A DNA stretch of 64,000 bases from Paenibacillus protaetiae (GCF_004135365.1 NZ_CP035492.1:62001-126000), one strand, 5' to 3'. Counted from the first letter of the stretch, positions 47,937 through 57,449 are shown. Numbers and translations are program-made. The notes: generated by a model not told the origin, from the sequence alone.

Positions 47937-49013
47937 CTAAATGCCTAATATTTCGGCATAAACCGCCCTTGCTTTTGTTGGGCTGTCCGTTCCTTGGACT
48001 AACGCTCTGCCATCCGGGAATAGGACTAACACGATGCCGTCCGGCCGCTCCAGACGAAGCAGATAAGGGCTAAGCGTCACATGTCCCGCGGACTGAAGCC
48101 GCGCAGCTGTTTCTTCCAGCGCAGGAGGCATAGAGCTGCGGCTTGGCGTAATTTGAATCGTATTGCGCCCGCATAAAGAAGCGGCAGCAGCTTCATCGGT
48201 ATGGCGTTCCAGTAGGCTGTATTCCTGTCTTCCGCAAACCGGACAGTCGGGCCGGCGAGCTTCCTTAATATCAAGCGGCAAATATCCGTTATTCCAAAAG
48301 TCGAGCTGCATCAGCTTGCCGTGCAGCTTGCTGTGCTGTCCGGTCAGCAGCTTGATGGCTTCCAACGCTTGATGGGACGCGATAATGTCGACTACCGGCG
48401 ATAATATGCCGGCCGTCTCGCATGTATCCGTGCTTCCCGGAGCAGGCGTTTCCGGGAACAGGCAGCGGTAGCAGGCGGTTATGCCTGGCCGCACCGTCAT
48501 CGTCGCTCCCGCGCCGCCGACTGCACCCCCGTATATCCACGGGATGCCGTATTTGGCGCTGACTTCGTTTAACAAATAACGCACCGAGAAATTGTCGGTT
48601 CCGTCTAAGATGACATCCACATCATGGAGTAGGCTGGCGGCGTTATCGGCCGTAACATCAGCGACAACCGGCTCGACGGCAACCGAGCTGTTCATGTCGC
48701 GCAGCCGAGCAGCCGCCGCTTCGGCTTTGGGCAGCAGGTTAAGCACGTCGCGTTCGCCATACAGCATTTGGCGCTGCAAATTGCTCCATTCCACGATATC
48801 GCGGTCGATAATCCGTACGAACCCGATACCGGAGCGGACCAGATGCTGGGCAATGACGGAGCCTAAGGCGCCCATACCGACAACTGCAGCTTTGCTGGCG
48901 CTTAAAGCTTGCTGGCCAGTCCGGCCGACGCCGGCAAAACGGATTTGCCGGGCATAACGTATGTCATCAGCCGGGAGCTGATCAGATCCTGCTGATTCTG
49001 CTGGCTCGTTCAT
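47937..49013 (-). CDS. MoeB/ThiF-family adenylyltransferase
   Basis: A 358-residue E1-like enzyme that adenylates the C-terminal glycine of a MoaD- or ThiS-type sulfur carrier. The nucleotide-binding VVGMGALGSVIAQHL is near residues 44-58, IDRDIVEWSNLQRQMLY near 75-92, and zinc-binding Cys pairs CYRCLFPE and CPVCGRQ follow. An additional C-terminal region of about 100 residues replaces the usual end; it is not a clear rhodanese domain. The ATG at 49013 is chosen because AGAAGGAG is 10 bases upstream. It follows the MoaD-MoaE fusion gene on the same strand, which argues for molybdopterin synthase as its partner, hence MoeB function (inference). Confidence 0.9.
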   Translation of the reverse strand: MNEPAESAGSDQLPADDIRYARQIRFAGVGRTGQQALSASKAAVVGMGALGSVIAQHLVRSGIGFVRIIDRDIVEWSNLQRQMLYGERDVLNLLPKAEAAAARLRDMNSSVAVEPVVADVTADNAASLLHDVDVILDGTDNFSVRYLLNEVSAKYGIPWIYGGAVGGAGATMTVRPGITACYRCLFPETPAPGSTDTCETAGILSPVVDIIASHQALEAIKLLTGQHSKLHGKLMQLDFWNNGYLPLDIKEARRPDCPVCGRQEYSLLERHTDEAAAASLCGRNTIQITPSRSSMPPALEETAARLQSAGHVTLSPYLLRLERPDGIVLVLFPDGRALVQGTDSPTKARAVYAEILGI

Positions 49014-49029
49014 CGCTGCTGCGCTCCTT

Positions 49030-49770
49030 CTATTCATAATGTTCAAGAGGTACGGTTGGATTCCATGGTCCGTTCTGATGCCCTACCCACTCGGAGCCGT
49101 CCTCCCAAATTTCTTTTTTCCAGATCGGCACGATTTGTTTCAGCCTTTCGATAGCATAACGGCTTGCTTCATAACAAGCGGCGCGGTGAGGTGCGGAAAC
49201 GGCAATCACAACGCTGGTTTCCGCAATGCCCACTTCGCCGAGCCGGTGCGTAATCGCGCAAAGCGCGCCCGGCCAACGTTCAGCAATTTCCTCTCCGATC
49301 TGCTCCATTGTCCGAACCGCCATCGGCTCATACGCTTCGTAGCTTAATCGCAGCGTGCGTTTGCCTGCCGTCCACTCGCGAGTCGTGCCGACAAACGCAA
49401 TCGACGCCCCGTGTTCGGGAACGATGACTTTGGCAAGCACCTCGTCTGCACCGATGTTCCCGGTCGTCAGAACGTAACGCCGCCCCTTTCCGGAGTCCTC
49501 TTCCGAAGGCCCGGGTTCACCGCCGGAAACAGGCGGAAGCATAGCCAGCTCGTCGCTTGCGAGAATAACAGTATCATCGGAAGCATACATGTGGTTGCGG
49601 GCGATAAACGATGCGCCAAGCAGCGCGGCGTGCTCCGGATAAGCTTCCGCCAGCCGTTTCTTTAAGTCGGATACCGCCATCGAGCCATCCGCCGTTTCGA
49701 CCGTAATGGCGGATGTTCCAAACCGTTCCGCAAGGCCGGCAAACAGCTGGATGGACCAATTATATGTCAT
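49030..49770 (-). CDS. MoaD-MoaE fusion, molybdopterin synthase
   Basis: A 246-residue two-domain protein. Residues 1-84 are a ubiquitin-like MoaD domain: MTYNWSIQLFAGLAERFG and MLPPVSGG, with Gly83-Gly84 in place of a free C-terminal Gly-Gly. A charged linker (EPGPSEEDSGKGRR) follows, and residues from about 100 are MoaE: GASIAFVGTTREWTAGK, LGEVGIAETSVVIAVSAPHR and PIWKKEIWEDGSEWVG. It converts cPMP to molybdopterin by adding two sulfurs. Because MoaD needs a free terminal Gly for adenylation, proteolytic cleavage after Gly84 is expected, as reported for the MoaX fusion of Mycobacterium. ATG 49770 is preferred over 49815. Divergent from moaA. Confidence 0.92.
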   Translation of the reverse strand: MTYNWSIQLFAGLAERFGTSAITVETADGSMAVSDLKKRLAEAYPEHAALLGASFIARNHMYASDDTVILASDELAMLPPVSGGEPGPSEEDSGKGRRYVLTTGNIGADEVLAKVIVPEHGASIAFVGTTREWTAGKRTLRLSYEAYEPMAVRTMEQIGEEIAERWPGALCAITHRLGEVGIAETSVVIAVSAPHRAACYEASRYAIERLKQIVPIWKKEIWEDGSEWVGHQNGPWNPTVPLEHYE

Positions 49771-49862
49771 GGATATAACCTCGTATTCGCATAGTTTTTG
49801 AATAGTTACTAGCATATCATAATCTTTTCAAAAATGTTATTCTAGGAACATATCGAAAGGAT

Positions 49863-50867
49863 GTGCGGCTTGTGTTAACGGACCGTTTTGGAAGAGTGCA
49901 TGATTATTTGCGCATTTCAGTAACCGACCGCTGCAATTTGCGCTGCTTGTATTGCATGCCCGAGGAAGGCGTTCAGTTTATGGAGTCTTCCGAGCTGCTC
50001 AGCTATGACCAAATTGTAGAGGTTGTGCAGGCGGCCGCCGCCATGGGGATCAGGAAGCTTCGGATTACAGGGGGAGAACCATTGGTACGCCCGGGGCTGC
50101 CCGGCCTGATTGAACGGTTGTCGGCCATTGAGGGCATTGAAGATATTGCATTAACGACAAACGGCATTTTGCTTGCGAAGCAAGCGGATGCGCTGAAGAA
50201 AGCAGGGCTTTCCCGAGTAAACATAAGCTTGGATACGCTGGATGCGGCTAGGTTCCGCTTTATCGCCCGCCGCGGCGATTTGCGCAAAGTGATGGAAGGC
50301 ATCGAAGCGGCGTTTGCCGCCGGTTTTTCGCCGATCAAGCTGAATTGTGTTTTGTTAAAAGGAGTTAATGAGGACGAGATCGCCGATTTCTTGAAGCTAG
50401 CTTACGAACAGCCGCTTCATGTGCGATTTATCGAATATATGCCGATCGGACATGAGGATGAAGGCTGGAGAAGCCACTATTTGCCGCTCTCGCGCGTGCT
50501 GGATATTGCGGGTGAGCAAGGGTACCGCATAAAGCGGCGGGAGCTTGTAAAAGGGAACGGCCCTTCCGATGACTGGCAAATGGAAGGCGGAACCGGTTCC
50601 TTCGGGCTGATTCATCCGATCAGCGACCATTTTTGCGCAAGCTGCAACCGGCTGCGCCTGACGGCTGACGGCTCCATCAAGCCTTGCTTGTACTGGGTGG
50701 ATGAGCTGAACGTCAAACCTGCGCTCGGCGATGAAGAAGCGCTCCGGGCTTTGCTGCTGCGCGCTATGGATGTCAAGCCGGTCAGCCATGAGATGGCGGC
50801 TAAGCTTGCAGGGCAAGCGGTATCTCATCAGCCGACGGACAGGCGGATGTCGCAAATCGGGGGGTAA
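49863..50867 (+). CDS. moaA: GTP 3',8-cyclase MoaA
   Basis: A 334-residue radical SAM enzyme that carries out the first step of molybdopterin synthesis. The SAM-cluster cysteines 24, 28 and 31 lie in DRCNLRCLYCMP. The second cluster is formed by HFCASCNRLRLT and KPCLYW near the C-terminus. The last residues SQIGG keep the conserved terminal Gly-Gly needed by the enzyme. The GTG at 49863 follows AAAGG by only 2 bases; a GTG at 49872 is also possible and would remove three residues. It is divergent from the MoaD-MoaE gene and upstream of a YunD-like gene. Confidence 0.96.
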   Translation: MRLVLTDRFGRVHDYLRISVTDRCNLRCLYCMPEEGVQFMESSELLSYDQIVEVVQAAAAMGIRKLRITGGEPLVRPGLPGLIERLSAIEGIEDIALTTNGILLAKQADALKKAGLSRVNISLDTLDAARFRFIARRGDLRKVMEGIEAAFAAGFSPIKLNCVLLKGVNEDEIADFLKLAYEQPLHVRFIEYMPIGHEDEGWRSHYLPLSRVLDIAGEQGYRIKRRELVKGNGPSDDWQMEGGTGSFGLIHPISDHFCASCNRLRLTADGSIKPCLYWVDELNVKPALGDEEALRALLLRAMDVKPVSHEMAAKLAGQAVSHQPTDRRMSQIGG

Positions 50868-50908
50868 CCGGCGGCGGTGCGCATGAGCATACAGCAAGGA
50901 GGCTGGAA

Positions 50909-52342
50909 ATGGACGTTTCCAAATTGATTATTATTCATAGCAACGATATTCATAGCCGCCTTGAAAATGCGGCAAAAATCGCTTCGATTATTGAAACGGA
51001 GCGGCAAGCGGCAGGACAGGAGCATGTGCTGGCAATTGATATTGGCGACCATATGGACCGGATGCGCGCCGAAACGGAAGGAAGCGACGGACTTGTTAAC
51101 GCTGAGCTGCTCAGCGCAGCAGGCTACGAGCTAGTTACGCTTGGCAACAATGAAGGCTTAACCTATATGCCGGAAGTGATGGAGCGGGCTTACCGCGGAT
51201 CAGGATTCCAGGTTCTGTGCGCCAACTTAAAGGCGGATGCGACCGGCGATTACCCGTCATGGCTGCAGCCAAGCGCCATTGTGGAGAAGGGCGGATTCAA
51301 GATCGGAATGATCGCCGCTACGGCCAATTTTCACGAATTTTATACGTTGATCGGCTGGCAGTCCAGCGAACCTTTGGCGGCTGTACGGGAACAGGTGGAT
51401 AAGCTGCGCGAGCAGGTGGACATCATTGCCGTCATGTCGCATCTCGGATTGTCGCAGGACCGCCGAATGGCCGAAACCATTCCCGGCATCGACCTCATTA
51501 TGGGAGGCCATACCCATCATTTGCTGGAGGAGCCTGAACGGATTGGCGGCACGATTATTTGCGCAGCGGGCAAACATGGCGAATATGCGGGGCGCGTCGA
51601 GATTGAGCGGAGCACGGAAAATGGCGGCCGACCGGTTATCCGGGCATCCGTCATTTCAACCGCGGCATGGGAGGAGCAGCCGGAAGCGGCGGCTGTCATC
51701 GCCCGTTATCAACAGTCGAGCTTCCAGCGCCTGAGCCGGGTTATTACCCGGCTCGAGCAGCCGCTGCCCGCCGAATTAAACGCGGAATCCCCGCTCGCTA
51801 ATTTGCTGGCGGACGGGCTGCTCGCCTGGACGGATGCCGAGATTGGTCTCGTCAATACAGGGCAGCTGCTGGGCGGGCTTGCGGCCGGGGAAGTTACCGC
51901 AGGGCAGCTGCATGCGCTTTGCCCTTCGCCGATTAATCCGTGCCTGTTGCGGTTAAGCGGCGAAGATTTGCTGCTGGCGTTGGAGCAATCGCTTCTGCCG
52001 GATTTTATTGAAAAGCCGATCAAAGGTTTTGGTTTCCGCGGGAAGCTGCTTGGCACGCTGGCCGTTGCTGGCATGGAAGTAGCTTGCGACTTGGATCAGC
52101 CCCCTTACAGCCGGATCATATCCGTAACGGTGAAGGGCGAGCCGATTCGGCCGGAGCGGATATACCGGGTTGGCACCATTGATATGTTTACGTTTAAGGT
52201 GGGTTATGAATCTTTATCCCGTTCCGACATCCGGAACTATTATTTGCCTGAATTTATCCGGGATGTATTGGCGTCCCAGCTGCTTCATCCAGACCGGCTG
52301 GAAGCTTGCCGAAGCAAACGGTGGGTAAGTTTAAGTCTGTAG
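50909..52342 (+). CDS. Metallophosphatase/5'-nucleotidase family protein (YunD-like)
   Basis: A 477-residue protein with a metallophosphatase N-terminal domain: IIHSNDIHSRLENA, DIGDHMDRM, TLGNNEGLTYM, VMSHLGL and GGHTHHLLE with metal-binding histidines. A C-terminal 5'-nucleotidase domain follows (LINTGQLLGGL-like VNTGQLLGGLAAGEV and KPIKGFGFRGKL). No signal peptide is present, so it is cytosolic like B. subtilis YunD. Expected to hydrolyse nucleotide-type phosphoesters; substrate unknown. The ATG follows AAGGAGG, 42 bases after moaA. Confidence 0.92.
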   Translation: MDVSKLIIIHSNDIHSRLENAAKIASIIETERQAAGQEHVLAIDIGDHMDRMRAETEGSDGLVNAELLSAAGYELVTLGNNEGLTYMPEVMERAYRGSGFQVLCANLKADATGDYPSWLQPSAIVEKGGFKIGMIAATANFHEFYTLIGWQSSEPLAAVREQVDKLREQVDIIAVMSHLGLSQDRRMAETIPGIDLIMGGHTHHLLEEPERIGGTIICAAGKHGEYAGRVEIERSTENGGRPVIRASVISTAAWEEQPEAAAVIARYQQSSFQRLSRVITRLEQPLPAELNAESPLANLLADGLLAWTDAEIGLVNTGQLLGGLAAGEVTAGQLHALCPSPINPCLLRLSGEDLLLALEQSLLPDFIEKPIKGFGFRGKLLGTLAVAGMEVACDLDQPPYSRIISVTVKGEPIRPERIYRVGTIDMFTFKVGYESLSRSDIRNYYLPEFIRDVLASQLLHPDRLEACRSKRWVSLSL

Positions 52343-52364
52343 ACACATTCGAAATGTGACGATT

Positions 52365-52373
52365 TTTGTCGAA
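52365..52373 (+). promoter_or_regulatory. Spo0A-box-like site upstream of an HD-GYP gene
   Basis: TTTGTCGAA matches the Spo0A box consensus TTTGTCRAA exactly. It lies about 110 bases before the HD-GYP start in an AT-rich leader. A 9-base match can occur by chance, and no -35/-10 pair was assigned. Confidence 0.35.
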
Positions 52374-52484
52374 TTCACGTTGAAAAATGGTTGAATTTTC
52401 CTGAAAATTCCTTTACCATTAACAATAGAAATGGTTTTATCCGATGAATAGGATAATAGACCATTAGGGGGAAGGATCAAGGAA

Positions 52485-53603
52485 ATGCGACTGCTGCCTA
52501 TAGCAAGCTGCCGGCCGGGCATGAAATTGGCCAAAAAAATTTTCACCCAAGATGGTCTGGTACTATTAGGGGAAAATGTCGAATTAACGCAGCGGCTTCT
52601 AACCCGTTTGGAGCAATGCGGAATTCAATATGTATATATTGCGGACCCGAAGACGGACGATATCGTGCTGCCTGAGCTGATCAGCGAAAATACGATGCGT
52701 CTTGCGCTTCATGAAATAAAAACAAGTTTTCGCGAGCTGATGGACAGGCCCAGCCTGAAAAAAGGAACGTTCCATCCCTATGTCGCCCAGCCGTTTAAGC
52801 AAATTATGAGCCGGATTATCGAAGATTTGTCCAGCCACCGGGATGCGATGATTATGCTGATGAATATGGGTACCGTTGACCATTATTTGTACCAGCACTC
52901 GCTTAACGTTTGCGTATATACAACCTTGCTGGGCATGGCGCACGGCTATTCGCAGGACGAGCTGACGGTGCTCGGCATGGGCGCTTTGCTGCATGATGTC
53001 GGCAAGACGCAAATATCACCGGATGTGCTGCTTAAGCCGGGGAGGTTGACGGCGGCTGAATTCGAGCATATGAAGCAGCATGCGAAGCTGGGGTTTGAGC
53101 TGCTGAAGGATGAGCCGAACATCCCGTTAATCGTTGCCCACTGCGCATTCCAGCATCATGAACGGCTGGATGGAAGCGGGTATCCGAGGGGAATCGGCGG
53201 AAATGACATTCACGAATACGCCAAGTGGATTGGACTCGTCGATTCCTACGATGCGATGACGACGAACCGGGTTTACCGCAAGCCGCTGCTTCCGCATCAT
53301 GCCATTGAAGTGCTGTATGCCGGGACAGGAACTTTATATGAGCAATATATGGTGCAGACGTTCAGAGATAAGGTTGCGATCTACCCGCTTGGCATTACCG
53401 TTAAGCTGCATACCGGCGAATCGGGGGTTGTTGTGGATTTCAATAACGCCTACCCGCATCGGCCGATTGTACGGGTGTTGTATAATGAAGCGGGCGAAGA
53501 GTTAAAGGTGCCATACGAAATTGATTTGTCCAAGCACCTGGCTACGATGATTGTCAGCGTGGATGACGAAGACTCTCATACGCCGCTTGTATCGGGGATT
53601 TGA
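52485..53603 (+). CDS. HD-GYP domain protein, probable c-di-GMP phosphodiesterase
   Basis: A 372-residue protein with N-terminal domain of about 100 residues (LPIASCRPGMKLAKKIFTQDG), also seen in the other HD-GYP protein here, and a C-terminal HD-GYP domain. The HD at 170-171 is in LLHDVGKTQIS, HH at 224-225 and GYP at 232-234 (HHERLDGSGYPRG). All metal ligands look present. No membrane helix. ATG 52485 follows GGGGGAAGG. A Spo0A-box-like site lies upstream, so sporulation-linked control is possible. The gene ends before a terminator. Confidence 0.9.
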   Translation: MRLLPIASCRPGMKLAKKIFTQDGLVLLGENVELTQRLLTRLEQCGIQYVYIADPKTDDIVLPELISENTMRLALHEIKTSFRELMDRPSLKKGTFHPYVAQPFKQIMSRIIEDLSSHRDAMIMLMNMGTVDHYLYQHSLNVCVYTTLLGMAHGYSQDELTVLGMGALLHDVGKTQISPDVLLKPGRLTAAEFEHMKQHAKLGFELLKDEPNIPLIVAHCAFQHHERLDGSGYPRGIGGNDIHEYAKWIGLVDSYDAMTTNRVYRKPLLPHHAIEVLYAGTGTLYEQYMVQTFRDKVAIYPLGITVKLHTGESGVVVDFNNAYPHRPIVRVLYNEAGEELKVPYEIDLSKHLATMIVSVDDEDSHTPLVSGI

Positions 53604-53615
53604 CCGGTATTAGCC

Positions 53616-53664
53616 GAAAAAGAACCAAACAGGTGCCTGTGAAGGCCATGTTTGGTTCTTTTTC
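53616..53664 (+). terminator. Rho-independent terminator of the HD-GYP gene
   Basis: Stem GAAAAAGAACCAAACA / TGTTTGGTTCTTTTTC, with the T run partly in the distal arm. It begins 13 bases after the stop codon. Confidence 0.85.
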
Positions 53665-53775
53665 GCTGTAATCGAACGTTCCTATTTGCTTACTTTCGTT
53701 TCGGACATTACAATAAAGTAGGCTTTCTTGCCCGGCGGCTGTCAGGCGGGCGGGCAAGAAGTTTTAAAAAAATGA

Positions 53776-54933
53776 ATGTCAGGTGCTGATGTGACGATGA
53801 TAAACATGCAACAAATGGTAGATACTAATAAACTAGCCCCGCTATCTCCGGCGAATGATCCTTGGGATCCGATACGTTCTTTGGAAAGATACGGAAAACA
53901 TACATTGACAAGTGTGGAAATGACCGTTTCCAACTTATGCAACATGCGCTGCGAGCATTGTGCAGTTGGCGATACGCTTGTGATGAAAGAACCCGACAAG
54001 CTGCCGCTGGAACTTATGATTAAACGGCTGGATGAAGTCAAACATCTGGAAACGATCAGCATTACCGGCGGGGAGCCGTCTTTCTCCGAACGGACGGTAC
54101 GGGAATATATGGTGCCGCTGCTGCAATATGCTAGGAGCAGAGGAATACGGTCGCAAATTAACTCGAATGTGACGCTGCCGTACAACCGGTACGAGCTGCT
54201 TGCTCCATATTTGGACGTGATGCATATTTCATTTAACTACACGAATGCCGATGAATTTCATCAGATCGGATTTGCCAAAGCGGGACACGCGGTGCCCCGC
54301 GAAGCGGCAGTGAAGCTGTACGACCGGATGATTGACAACGCCAAACGGCTTGCAGATGCAGGCGTGCTTGTATCGGCCGAGTCGATGATCAATTACCGGA
54401 CACATCATCAGATTGAAGAAATTCATAAGCTTATTGTTGAGATGGGCTGTGCGCGGCATGAAGTGCATCCGATGTACCCAAGCTCATTTGCCAAAGGTCT
54501 TCCGGTCATTACGCGCCAGGAAATGCTGTCTGCCATTAACCGGCTGCTGGATGCGCGCGACCGCAATGTATGGATGCTGTTCGGTACGCTTCCGTTTTAC
54601 CGCTGCAGCGATGATGCGACGGAGCGCGAGCTGCTGAGCAGGCTGTCGCAGGAGCATAACGTAACCGTGCGCAACGATCCGGACGGCCGGAACCGGTTAA
54701 ATGTCAATTTGTTTACCGGTGAAGTATTTGTAACCGATTTTTCCGATGTTCCGGCATTTGGCAATATGAAGGAAGACCGGCTGGATGATTTGTTTGAACG
54801 GTGGCTCGGGCTGCCGCTGGCGCAAAGCGTCAATTGCCATTGCCCGGCAGCTTCCTGCTGCGGCCCGAATTTGCTTGTCAAAGATATGTATTACAAAGAG
54901 ACCGATTTTCATCAGCGCCGCGCGGTTATATAA
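53776..54933 (+). CDS. yfkAB: Radical SAM protein YfkAB
   Basis: A 385-residue radical SAM protein of the YfkA/YfkB type. The cluster-binding motif NLCNMRCEHCAVG (CxxxCxxC) is near residues 55-63 and the conserved SITGGEPSF follows. The C-terminal CxCxxxxC motif, NCHCPAASCCG, near residue 360, is the family signature. Function is unknown. The start is uncertain: ATG 53776 gives the longest form, while ATG 53797 is better spaced from an AGGTG at 53781-53785. It lies between two terminator-bounded units and is monocistronic or in tandem with the CorC-like gene 31 bases downstream. Confidence 0.88.
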   Translation: MSGADVTMINMQQMVDTNKLAPLSPANDPWDPIRSLERYGKHTLTSVEMTVSNLCNMRCEHCAVGDTLVMKEPDKLPLELMIKRLDEVKHLETISITGGEPSFSERTVREYMVPLLQYARSRGIRSQINSNVTLPYNRYELLAPYLDVMHISFNYTNADEFHQIGFAKAGHAVPREAAVKLYDRMIDNAKRLADAGVLVSAESMINYRTHHQIEEIHKLIVEMGCARHEVHPMYPSSFAKGLPVITRQEMLSAINRLLDARDRNVWMLFGTLPFYRCSDDATERELLSRLSQEHNVTVRNDPDGRNRLNVNLFTGEVFVTDFSDVPAFGNMKEDRLDDLFERWLGLPLAQSVNCHCPAASCCGPNLLVKDMYYKETDFHQRRAVI

Positions 54934-54964
54934 CGGCATCATAAGCGGCAATTGAAGGAGAGTA

Positions 54965-56335
54965 ATGGCTTTGGGATACCCTTTAGCTGCAGAGTATGCT
55001 GACTTTGTGCCTGGTAAAATTTTCGTCAATGTGATCATTGTCATTGTGCTTGTGTTTGCTAACGGTTTTTTTGTGGCGGCTGAATTCGGACTGGTCAAGG
55101 TGAGGGAAAGCCGGCTGACCCAGCTGGCCAACGAAGGAAATGTGCGCGCCAAATATGCGCTTAAAGTAAACGGAAAGCTGGACGCTTACTTGTCCGCAAC
55201 CCAGCTAGGCATTACGCTTGCCTCGCTTGGGCTCGGATGGGTAGGCGAGCCGGCTATTTCCCATCTGATCGTGGAACCGGCTATGAGCAGGCTTGGTTTC
55301 GCCAATTTGGCTGCTGCGCCGGCAATTTCGGTGGCGATTGGATTTATCGTTATTACCTTTTTGCATATCGTGCTTGGCGAGCTTGCGCCCAAATCGCTGG
55401 CGATTCAAAAGTCGGAGCAGGTATCGTTGTGGCTGTCCGTACCGCTTCTTGTGTTCCATAAAATCTTTTATCCTGCCATCTGGCTTCTGAATGGAGCCGC
55501 CAACCAGTTTCTTCGTTTAATTGGCCTTAAGCCGGCCAGCGAAGGAGAGGGCGCCCATACCGAAGAAGAAATCCGGATCTTAATGAATCAAAGCGCCCAA
55601 AGCGGAATTATAGACAGTGATGAAATGAAACTGTTTGATAATATTTTTGAATTTTCCGACCGGCTTGCACGCGAAGTTATGCTCCCGCGCACCGATATGG
55701 ACTGTTTGCTGACTGCGCAGCCGTATGCAGAAAGCATGAAGCATGTTTACGCAACGAAGCATACTCGTTACCCTGTCGGCATAGAAGATAAAGACCAAAT
55801 TATCGGGTTTGTCCATATTACCGATCTGTTGACGGCCGACCCCGATGAGGAGCAAAGCCTCGAGAAGTTTCTCCGCCCGATATTAAGCGTGCCGGAATCT
55901 ATGGAGATTAGCGACGTGCTGAAGCTGATGCAGCGGCGGCATTCGCAGCTTGCCATTGTCGTGGACGAGTATGGCGGAACGGCCGGCATCATTACGACGG
56001 AAATGATTTTAGAGGAGATCGTAGGCGAAATCCATGACGAATTTGATGACGAGCTTCCGAGTATTGTAGTAAAGGGGGACGTAACTTCCGTAGAAGGGCG
56101 GATGCTTATCGAAGATGTAAACAGCTTAATGAATTTGAATATCGAGGATGAAGATGTCGATACGATAGGCGGCTGGCTGTTTACCAAGTTTGAAGGAAAC
56201 CCGGCAAGAGGAAAAAAATGGACACACGACGGGTATGTGTTTGAGGTCGCAGAATGCGAACGGCTGCGCGTCATGCGTGTACATATTTATGCAGTGCCGC
56301 CGGAACAGCAGACGCCAGTGCTTGAAGAGGAATAA
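54965..56335 (+). CDS. Hemolysin-family membrane protein with CBS and CorC domains
   Basis: A 456-residue protein of the CNNM/CorC (DUF21) class. It has an N-terminal membrane domain of about four helices (IFVNVIIVIVLVFANGFFVAAEFGLVKVRESRL), two CBS domains near 215-340 (MLPRTDMDCLL, VVDEYGGTAGIIT) and a C-terminal CorC/HlyC domain (EVAECERLRVMRVHI). Related proteins export Mg2+ or other divalent ions. The name hemolysin is historical. ATG follows GAAGGAGAG. Probably cotranscribed with the YtvI-like gene, 58 bases later. Confidence 0.92.
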   Translation: MALGYPLAAEYADFVPGKIFVNVIIVIVLVFANGFFVAAEFGLVKVRESRLTQLANEGNVRAKYALKVNGKLDAYLSATQLGITLASLGLGWVGEPAISHLIVEPAMSRLGFANLAAAPAISVAIGFIVITFLHIVLGELAPKSLAIQKSEQVSLWLSVPLLVFHKIFYPAIWLLNGAANQFLRLIGLKPASEGEGAHTEEEIRILMNQSAQSGIIDSDEMKLFDNIFEFSDRLAREVMLPRTDMDCLLTAQPYAESMKHVYATKHTRYPVGIEDKDQIIGFVHITDLLTADPDEEQSLEKFLRPILSVPESMEISDVLKLMQRRHSQLAIVVDEYGGTAGIITTEMILEEIVGEIHDEFDDELPSIVVKGDVTSVEGRMLIEDVNSLMNLNIEDEDVDTIGGWLFTKFEGNPARGKKWTHDGYVFEVAECERLRVMRVHIYAVPPEQQTPVLEEE

Positions 56336-56393
56336 GCGGGCCGGTTATTGCTTTGCGGCAATCCGGCTCAATTCCGGATGAAGGGGAACCTGT

Positions 56394-57422
56394 ATGTCGC
56401 TGAAAACGCTCGTATGGATCGCAGTAGGGTTATTGCTGTTGTATCTGATGTTTACGGTAGGGGCGCCGTTTCTGCTGGCGCTTGTTGTTGCGATATTCCT
56501 TGAGCCGCTCACCGGGCTGTTCATCCAGAGGCTCAAATGGAATCGGCTATTAGCTTCGGCTGTCTCCAGCACCTTATTTGTAGTGATGGTGATGGGGCTA
56601 ATTTCGCTGCTAGGATTCAAAATTGTGAATGAGCTTATAGGCTACTCCCGCAAAGCGCCGCAATATTTTCAGAATGCCAGCGATTTGGTGAAATCGCTGA
56701 TGGATCAAGCGGAGTCGATGTACCGGACACTGCCTCCTGATACGGTAGCCCAGCTGGATAATTGGCTGACAAGCTTTACGGATTGGCTGACCGGCCTCGT
56801 GCATATGTTATCCAATTCGCTGTTTACGTTCGCGTCCGGCATCCCTAGCATGTTTATATTTTTTGTTGTTTTTTTAGTTGCCGTCTATATGATCAGCTTT
56901 AGCCTTCCCGCCCTTAAATCCTCCATTTTATTGTTATTTGACGAAAAATCCAGACATCAGGTTGAAGCTGTCATGGTTAATCTCCGCCGCTCTATCTTTG
57001 GATTCATCCGCTCCCAGCTCATTCTCAGCTCGCTGACGTATATTTTATCGCTGCTTGGATTACTTCTATTGGATATCAGATATGCGATGGCGATAGCGTT
57101 GTTTATCGTTGTCGTTGATATTTTGCCGATTCTCGGAACGGGCAGCGTGCTTGTCCCTTGGGGCGTGTATTTGCTTATCACCGGCGATAATACGGGAGTT
57201 GGCTTGCTGGTTATGTTTCTTGTTATTACCGTAATCCGGCGGATCGTTGAGCCTAAAATCGTCGGAGACGCAGTAGGCATCGGGGCGCTTCCCGCCTTGA
57301 TCAGCTTGTACGCCGGCCTGAAGCTTGTTGGCGTTATCGGCGTCTTCCTCGGCCCGCTGGTCGTTATTATTTATATGGCAGCCCGCAAAGCAGGCTTGTT
57401 TCAATTCAGATTTAAGCTGTAG
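56394..57422 (+). CDS. AI-2E/PerM-family transporter, YtvI-like
   Basis: A 342-residue membrane protein of the AI-2E/PerM family, with about seven hydrophobic segments. Characteristic are the N-terminal LVWIAVGLLLLYLM, LLDIRYAMAIALFIVVVDILPILGTGSVLVPWG and RRIVEPKIVGDAVGIGALPAL. Sporulation integral membrane proteins YtvI and relatives have this length. Substrate unknown. The ATG follows AAGGGGAACC. A terminator follows the stop, ahead of the cotJ operon. Confidence 0.88.
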   Translation: MSLKTLVWIAVGLLLLYLMFTVGAPFLLALVVAIFLEPLTGLFIQRLKWNRLLASAVSSTLFVVMVMGLISLLGFKIVNELIGYSRKAPQYFQNASDLVKSLMDQAESMYRTLPPDTVAQLDNWLTSFTDWLTGLVHMLSNSLFTFASGIPSMFIFFVVFLVAVYMISFSLPALKSSILLLFDEKSRHQVEAVMVNLRRSIFGFIRSQLILSSLTYILSLLGLLLLDIRYAMAIALFIVVVDILPILGTGSVLVPWGVYLLITGDNTGVGLLVMFLVITVIRRIVEPKIVGDAVGIGALPALISLYAGLKLVGVIGVFLGPLVVIIYMAARKAGLFQFRFKL

Positions 57423-57449
57423 CGGCGGCAGGAGCAGCCGCTGAGCACG

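Noticed and set aside
53797-54933. YfkAB as molybdopterin-related radical SAM gene
   Set aside because: The C-terminal CxCxxxxC motif and overall pattern fit YfkAB and not MoaA, which is separately present.
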